Assembly: GCA_045535815.1 (NCBI GenBank)
Contig: JAZSMJ010000045.1
Location: 1 to 20,253 of the forward strand
Direction: 5' to 3'
From: JAZSMJ01 sp045535815
GTDB lineage: Bacteria; Bacillota; Clostridia; Oscillospirales; CAG-272
Length of the DNA stretch: 20,253 nucleotides
The position numbers and the translations under genes were made by a program. Shown one piece after another: positions 15,538-20,253 of the stretch; the first letter of the stretch is position 1, and each line of letters begins with the position of its first letter. Below the pieces are notes generated by a model. That model was not told the DNA's origin, searched no databases, and worked only from the letters and a program-made list of their open reading frames with translations.

Positions 15538-17046
15538 ATGATACTTAATATTGAGGGCGGAATAAACCGCTACTATGCGCAGACTCTCTGCCTTATGTTT
15601 TTCCCCGGAGCAAAATTTCCCGTCGGAGAAGAGCCCTCTGAGAGCATCCCTGTCGTTAATATAAAAACGCAGCGCACCGAAGAGGGATATAAGGCGTTTG
15701 CATCAATAGAATATAACGGTAAATATACAAATGCAGAGGCAATCGAAAGGTTCAAAAAGGATGAAAGATACACAGACGAGAGAACCATGAAGGTCGCTGC
15801 CGGACTTGCTATGTATTCCTGCGGAAGTAAGCATTTCGGATTTGCTCCCCCTTGGGGAATGCTTACCGGGATAAGACCTGCAAAGCTCGCAAAGGAGCTT
15901 TACCGCATGGGAAAAAGCAAGGCAGAGATAAAAAGAGCTCTTACCAAGGACTATCTCGTAAATCCTAAAAAAGCAGCTCTCGTTTCAGATATAGTTATAA
16001 ACGAAGCCAAGACTATCGGAAATATCGGAAAGGATAGCTGCAGTGTGTACATCAGTATACCTTTCTGTCCTACGAGATGTGCTTACTGTTCCTTTGTATC
16101 TTATTCTACCAATAAGCTGCTTGAGCTTATTCCCGATTATCTTGAGCGTCTTTGCCTTGATATAAAAGATACTTTCAAAAGAATACATGAAATGGGAGAA
16201 AAGATAGTATCAATATATATAGGCGGAGGAACTCCGACAATACTTGATGAGTTTCAGCTTGAAAAGCTTTTGAAGACCGTTTCGGAAAATCTTTCAGGCG
16301 ATGACCATGTTCGTGAATTTACTCTTGAAGCCGGAAGACCCGATACGATAACCGCAGGAAAGCTTAAGGTAGCATCGGAGCACGGAGTTACAAGGATAAG
16401 CGTTAATACGCAGACCCTGAATGACAGCGTTCTTGATATGATTGGACGAAAGCATACTGCGAAGGATTTTTACAACGCCTTTTCTATTGCAAGAGAATCT
16501 GACATAAAATATATAAATACAGACCTTATCGCTGGTCTTCCTTACGAATCGTATTCAAGCTTTTCAAAGAGTGTTGACGAGGTTCTTAAGCTCAGACCCG
16601 ATAACGTTACCTTCCACGTTTTCTGTGCAAAAAAATCGGCGGATATTATTCAGTCGGGATTAGAGCTTTATTCGGTCAGCGGCGGAGATACGGGAAAGAG
16701 CGTTGACTATTCTCAGCTCAAAGCCAAAAATGCAGGATACATACCTTATTATATATACCGACAGAAGAATACGATAGGCAATCTTGAAAACGTCGGCTTT
16801 GCACAGGCAGGTGCGGAGTGTCTTTACAACATTCTTATAATGGAGGAGATACATTCGATCTATGCCGTAGGCGCAGGTGCGACTACAAAGATAGTGTCAC
16901 GTGATAACGGACAGATAACCAGACTTTATATGCCGAAATATCCTTATGAATATCTGAAGATTGAGGACAGAGAAGGGCATATTGAAGCAAACTTTGACAA
17001 GATAAGAAAGTTTATAGAAGAAAACAGAATCAATACCTCTCAGTAA
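15538..17046 (+). CDS. hemZ: Radical SAM protein HemZ (oxygen-independent coproporphyrinogen-type oxidase family)
   Basis: A radical SAM enzyme of the HemN superfamily, 502 residues. The 4Fe-4S motif is CPTRCAYC (Cys177, Cys181, Cys184), preceded by SVYISIPF and followed by IYIGGGTPT (227-235). The N-terminal 160 residues, including WGMLTGIRPAKL (106-117), distinguish HemZ from HemN and HemW. The proposed reaction is anaerobic conversion of coproporphyrinogen III to protoporphyrinogen; physiological proof is limited, and many clostridia that carry it lack a full haem pathway, so another substrate is possible. The position after relA-dtd is conserved in Firmicutes. It sits 43 bases after dtd. 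Confidence 0.92.
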   Translation: MILNIEGGINRYYAQTLCLMFFPGAKFPVGEEPSESIPVVNIKTQRTEEGYKAFASIEYNGKYTNAEAIERFKKDERYTDERTMKVAAGLAMYSCGSKHFGFAPPWGMLTGIRPAKLAKELYRMGKSKAEIKRALTKDYLVNPKKAALVSDIVINEAKTIGNIGKDSCSVYISIPFCPTRCAYCSFVSYSTNKLLELIPDYLERLCLDIKDTFKRIHEMGEKIVSIYIGGGTPTILDEFQLEKLLKTVSENLSGDDHVREFTLEAGRPDTITAGKLKVASEHGVTRISVNTQTLNDSVLDMIGRKHTAKDFYNAFSIARESDIKYINTDLIAGLPYESYSSFSKSVDEVLKLRPDNVTFHVFCAKKSADIIQSGLELYSVSGGDTGKSVDYSQLKAKNAGYIPYYIYRQKNTIGNLENVGFAQAGAECLYNILIMEEIHSIYAVGAGATTKIVSRDNGQITRLYMPKYPYEYLKIEDREGHIEANFDKIRKFIEENRINTSQ

Positions 17047-17079
17047 ACAGATCTGCTGAGATAGCGAAATGAGGCCCAT

Positions 17080-18003
17080 ATGTACGATTATCGAATTTAT
17101 GACAGCGATGAAAAGATGAAGGATTTTATAAAAACAAGCGAGTATAAATTCGAGCGCTCGATAAGAGAAACTGCGTTGAAAATGATGGACAGAGGCGATT
17201 TCGATATAATCACTCTGTGCGGACCAAGCTGTTCGGGAAAAGACACCACTTCAAAAAGACTTAAGGAATTTTTTCTTGAAACGGGAAAAACTGTTTCTGT
17301 TGTCACGGTTGACAATTACTTTAAAAACAGAGATGCCATTGCAGAAAGAGAGCTCATACTTGAGGGAGAGATAAAGCCCGATTATGAGTCTGCAAAAACG
17401 CTAAGACTTGACGAGCTTGAGGATACTATCGACTGTATAAAAAACAAAAGGATCGCAGAAGTTCCGATATACGATTTTGTTAAAGGAAGCTCTCTGAAAA
17501 GAAGCCTTATGGATTTCAGGAAAACGGATATAGTTATCATCGAGGGAATACAGGTGGTTTATCCGGAGGTAAGTGAGCTTCTTCACGGCTGTAAAACGCT
17601 TTCAATGTTTATAAACGTGCCCGAGAGGGTTACGGTAAACGGAGAAGAATACACCCATGAAGAAATAAGACTTATAAGAAGAATGGTAAGAGATCGCCGT
17701 GAAAGAAGTGCAAATGCAAAGCTTACCACTATTTTGTGGGAGGGAGTTTTGGAAAATGAGCATAGTAACATTTTTCCGAACGTTCCTTCCGACAGCTTTC
17801 GTATTGATACCTTTTTGCCTTATGAGCTCAGCGTTTTGAAAAACTCTTACAGTAAGCTTTGCGATGAGCTTAGTGCAGATTGGCCCGAGTCCGCACGGGC
17901 GCTTGATATATTAAGGAAGCTTGAGAGCGTAGAGGCAGTAAGCGAAAGAGCCGTGCCGTCCTCATCGCTTCTCCGTGAATTTATAGGCGGAAAAAGAACT
18001 TGA
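17080..18003 (+). CDS. Uridine kinase-family nucleoside kinase (P-loop)
   Basis: A 307-residue P-loop kinase related to uridine kinase/phosphoribulokinase. Residues 1-42 form a short helical lead. The P-loop is GPSCSGKDTT (48-57), where Asp55 replaces the usual Thr/Ser after the Lys and Thr56 follows. Next come VDNYFKNRD (matching the uridine kinase DxFY region), PIYDFVKGS (YDFxxG motif), IVIIEGIQVVYPE, and RRMVRDRRER followed by NIFPNVPSDSFRIDTFLPYEL, all typical of the family. Many clostridial relatives carry an N-terminal TGS/threonyl-tRNA synthetase-like domain; it is absent here. The likely role is phosphorylation of a pyrimidine nucleoside, but the substrate is not certain. It lies 19 bases before the nucleoside phosphorylase gene, which supports a salvage role. 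Confidence 0.85.
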   Translation: MYDYRIYDSDEKMKDFIKTSEYKFERSIRETALKMMDRGDFDIITLCGPSCSGKDTTSKRLKEFFLETGKTVSVVTVDNYFKNRDAIAERELILEGEIKPDYESAKTLRLDELEDTIDCIKNKRIAEVPIYDFVKGSSLKRSLMDFRKTDIVIIEGIQVVYPEVSELLHGCKTLSMFINVPERVTVNGEEYTHEEIRLIRRMVRDRRERSANAKLTTILWEGVLENEHSNIFPNVPSDSFRIDTFLPYELSVLKNSYSKLCDELSADWPESARALDILRKLESVEAVSERAVPSSSLLREFIGGKRT

Positions 18004-18022
18004 TGGTAAAGGGGAATATTAA

Positions 18023-18850
18023 ATGAAGCAGAGATGCACGTATAACGAATATAAGGAAAGCGCAGAGTATATTATTTCACAAATAAAGGATACTCCCGAC
18101 ATTGCCATCATTCTCGGAAGCGGTCTTGGCAATTATGCGGATAAGATAGAAGATCCTATCGTAATACCGTATAGAGATATTCCGAATTTCCCCGTATCTA
18201 CCGTTTCATATCAAAAGGGAGAGCTTGTTTTTGGAAGCATTAATGGAAAAAAGATACTTGCAATGAACGGCAGATTCCATTATTACGAGGGCTATGAGAT
18301 GTGGGAGACCGCCTATCCGATAGGCGTTTTCAAAATAATAGGAATAAAGAATATAATTATAACCAATGCTGCCGGCGGAATATCAACGGATTACCGTCCG
18401 GGTGATCTCGTTTGTATATACGATCAGATAAAGCTCTCTCCCGATTCGCCGCTAAGAGGAAGGAATATACCTGAGTTCGGCAGTCGATTCTTTGATATGC
18501 AGAGAGTTTACGATAAATCTCTTATTGCGTTGGCTCATAAAAAGGCTGACGAGCTTGGCATAGATCTTAGGGACGGAGTTTACGGATATATGTCCGGACC
18601 TCAGTATGAAACACCTGCCGAGATAAAGCTTCTTTCAATGCTGGGGGCAACTATGGTCGGAATGTCAACCGTTGCAGAGGTTATCTTTGCCGCTCAGTGC
18701 GAGATACCGGTGCTGTGCATATCCTGCGCAACGAATATGGCGGCAGGTATAACGGGCGCTGCAATAACCGAAGAGGAAGTGCTTGAAACCGGTAAGAGAA
18801 TATCCGAGAATTTCAGTAAGCTTGTAACTGCAATTATAACGGATATGTAA
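18023..18850 (+). CDS. Purine nucleoside phosphorylase, trimeric type (inosine/guanosine)
   Basis: A PNP of 275 residues that cleaves purine nucleosides with phosphate to base and ribose-1-phosphate. The phosphate-binding loop is LGSGLG (31-36), followed by GRFHYYEG (83-90), NAAGGI (115-120), GPQYETPAE (192-200) with the purine-binding Glu196, GMSTVAE (213-219), and CATNMAAGI (235-243) with Asn238. The Glu/Asn pair marks the trimeric class that prefers 6-oxopurines such as inosine and guanosine rather than adenosine. RBS AAAGGGG precedes the ATG. The genes before and after (kinase, deaminase) suggest purine and methylthio-nucleoside salvage. Confidence 0.94.
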   Translation: MKQRCTYNEYKESAEYIISQIKDTPDIAIILGSGLGNYADKIEDPIVIPYRDIPNFPVSTVSYQKGELVFGSINGKKILAMNGRFHYYEGYEMWETAYPIGVFKIIGIKNIIITNAAGGISTDYRPGDLVCIYDQIKLSPDSPLRGRNIPEFGSRFFDMQRVYDKSLIALAHKKADELGIDLRDGVYGYMSGPQYETPAEIKLLSMLGATMVGMSTVAEVIFAAQCEIPVLCISCATNMAAGITGAAITEEEVLETGKRISENFSKLVTAIITDM

Positions 18851-18887
18851 TTTTTCGTTCTCACAAAACGATGAGGAAGGTATAATA

Positions 18888-20171
18888 ATGACGACGCTTT
18901 TCAGCAATGCAAGGATGCTTGATAACTCTACCAAATATCTTTTGGTGGAGGATGAATATATAAAATATATAGGTAGCGAAAGACCGGGCGGTAGCTTTGA
19001 CCGTGTGATAGATTGCACGGATAAGCTGCTGATGCCCGGACTTTATAACTGCCATACCCATTCTGCAATGACGATATTCAGAGGCTACGGCGAGGATATG
19101 CCGCTCAGCGAATGGCTGAATAACAGAATATTTCCCGCAGAAGATCTTCTGACTCCCGAATCGGTTTATACAGCGTCAAAGCACGCTGCTGCAGAAATGC
19201 TCAGAAACGGTATCGTTTCCTATTCGGATATGTATTTTTTCTGCGATAATACGGTAAGAGCCGCAGCCGAAACAGGTATTAAGGCTAATATAAGCAGAAG
19301 CGTGGTATCGTTTGATAACAGTGCAGATATGTCCTCGGATGCACGTGCAAAAGAGGGTATACAGCTGTTTGAGGAGTTTAATAATTATGCAGACGGCAGA
19401 ATAAAAATAGACCTTTCACTTCACGCTGAATATACAAACGTTGAGGGAATGTGCAGATATTACGGCGAAGAGGCAAAGCGCTTGGGTGCGATAATGCACG
19501 TTCACGTATCCGAAACCGAAAAGGAGCATCTTGAATGTATTGAGCGTCACGGAAAAACGCCTACCGAGTTTTTGGCGGATTGCGGAGTTTTTGACGCCAA
19601 AGCAATCGCCGCTCACTGCGTTTATCTTTCCGATAACGATATATCGATATTCAGAGACCGTGGCGTAACTGCGGTACATAATCCCGTAAGTAATCTCAAG
19701 CTTGGAAGCGGTGTTATGCCCCTTATAAAATATCTTGATAATAACGTTAATGTTGCTCTCGGTACAGACGGTGCGGCTTCAAACAATACGCTTGACGTAT
19801 TCAAGGAAATGAATTACGCATCCCTTTTGCAGAAGGGAATAAACCGCCTGCCGCAAAGACCGCTTGCAGATGAGATAATAAAGCTTGCAACGGTAAACGG
19901 AGCCTTTGCACAAAACAGAGCAGACTGCGGTGTTTTAGCAGAAGGATATAAAGCAGATATCATTCTCGTCGATCTTGCCGCTTTGAACAATATTCCGTAT
20001 TACGATATGACGTACACTGCGGTATACAGCGCAAATTCGTCAAACGTTTGTCTTACTATGGTAGACGGAAAAATACTGTACGAAAACGGCGAATATACTA
20101 CTATTGATATTGAGAAACTCAAATATGATATGAGGGAAACGTATGCGAACTACTTCAAAAAACAGAACTAA
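18888..20171 (+). CDS. Amidohydrolase, MTA/SAH deaminase family
   Basis: A TIM-barrel amidohydrolase of 427 residues closest to the 5'-methylthioadenosine/S-adenosylhomocysteine deaminases (with chlorohydrolase relatives). The metal site is complete: NCHTHSAM (His56, His58), MHVHVSETEKEH (His206), AAHCVYLS (His243) and LGTDGAASNN (Asp294). MTIFRGYGEDMPLSEWL (61-77) is a typical substrate-side segment. Such enzymes deaminate MTA, SAH or adenosine to the inosine analogues; the precise preference cannot be read from sequence. Following PNP by 37 bases suggests product transfer to that phosphorylase. RBS GAGGAAGG (18873-18880) supports the start. The end overlaps the next gene by 29 bases. Confidence 0.9.
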   Translation: MTTLFSNARMLDNSTKYLLVEDEYIKYIGSERPGGSFDRVIDCTDKLLMPGLYNCHTHSAMTIFRGYGEDMPLSEWLNNRIFPAEDLLTPESVYTASKHAAAEMLRNGIVSYSDMYFFCDNTVRAAAETGIKANISRSVVSFDNSADMSSDARAKEGIQLFEEFNNYADGRIKIDLSLHAEYTNVEGMCRYYGEEAKRLGAIMHVHVSETEKEHLECIERHGKTPTEFLADCGVFDAKAIAAHCVYLSDNDISIFRDRGVTAVHNPVSNLKLGSGVMPLIKYLDNNVNVALGTDGAASNNTLDVFKEMNYASLLQKGINRLPQRPLADEIIKLATVNGAFAQNRADCGVLAEGYKADIILVDLAALNNIPYYDMTYTAVYSANSSNVCLTMVDGKILYENGEYTTIDIEKLKYDMRETYANYFKKQN

Positions 20172-20253
20172 TCTGTTCTTCTCGGGGGTACTGATACTTA
20201 CCATATCAAACCTTCTGATAAAGCTTATCGGTATGATGTACAAGATACCGCTT
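20143..20253 (+). CDS. Start of a SpoVB/MurJ-like oligosaccharide flippase family protein (partial)
   Basis: An open frame begins at ATG 20143, overlapping the deaminase gene by 29 bases, with GAGGGAAAC at 20132-20140 as a likely RBS. The 37 visible residues are a short basic lead (MRTTSKNR) and a hydrophobic first membrane segment ending in LIKLIGMMYKIPL. The pattern NLxxKLxGxxYKIPL is typical of the first helix of the SpoVB/MurJ polysaccharide exporter family. By family it would flip a lipid-linked cell-wall or polysaccharide precursor. Only the N-terminus is in the window, so the subfamily is uncertain. Confidence 0.7.
   Translation, partial: MRTTSKNRTNLFFSGVLILTISNLLIKLIGMMYKIPL

Overview
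The window looks like a chromosomal segment from an anaerobic, low-to-moderate-GC Gram-positive bacterium of the class Clostridia, most likely a Ruminococcaceae/Oscillospiraceae-type gut or rumen organism. The reasons are a clostridial-type pyruvate phosphate dikinase whose catalytic His falls at residue 455, strong AGGAGG-type ribosome binding sites, sigma-A-like promoters, a type A RNase P RNA, an LTA synthase-family protein, and the Firmicutes gene order recJ-relA-dtd-hemZ. The genus assignment is only a guess. I see no mobile element, CRISPR array or tRNA, and nearly all of the DNA is coding.

Layout. (1) 1-1631, minus strand: the N-terminal three fifths of pyruvate phosphate dikinase, cut by the window edge, with its own leader and promoter. 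(2) 1850-4265, plus strand: a three-gene unit with its own promoter, encoding a GlmU-like acetyltransferase that lacks the uridyltransferase domain, a TrmN6-type tRNA methyltransferase and RsmI. (3) 4266-4767: an intergenic block with a 33-bp direct repeat, an 18-bp perfect palindrome and a bidirectional terminator, followed by the RNase P RNA gene rnpB on the minus strand. (4) 4768-4897: back-to-back promoters for rnpB and for an LTA synthase-family membrane sulfatase (4898-6769). (5) 6903-20253, plus strand: ten tightly spaced genes that look like one operon. They encode a diadenylate cyclase fused to its regulator (CdaA-CdaR), an FAD-dependent protein, RecJ, a bifunctional Rel, D-aminoacyl-tRNA deacylase, HemZ, a uridine kinase-family protein, purine nucleoside phosphorylase, an MTA/SAH deaminase-type amidohydrolase, and the start of a SpoVB/MurJ-like flippase that runs off the end.

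How the parts fit. The plus-strand run places synthesis of two nucleotide second messengers, c-di-AMP (CdaA-CdaR) and (p)ppGpp (Rel), in one transcription direction, with a cell-envelope polymerase just upstream and a lipid-linked precursor flippase at the far end. The kinase, phosphorylase and deaminase near the end suggest nucleoside salvage: the deaminase would convert MTA, SAH or adenosine into 6-oxo nucleosides, and a 6-oxopurine-specific phosphorylase would cleave these. The most unusual items are the single-polypeptide CdaA-CdaR fusion, the GlmU acetyltransferase without its partner domain, and the repeat/palindrome block beside rnpB. Most of the rest is conserved housekeeping content.
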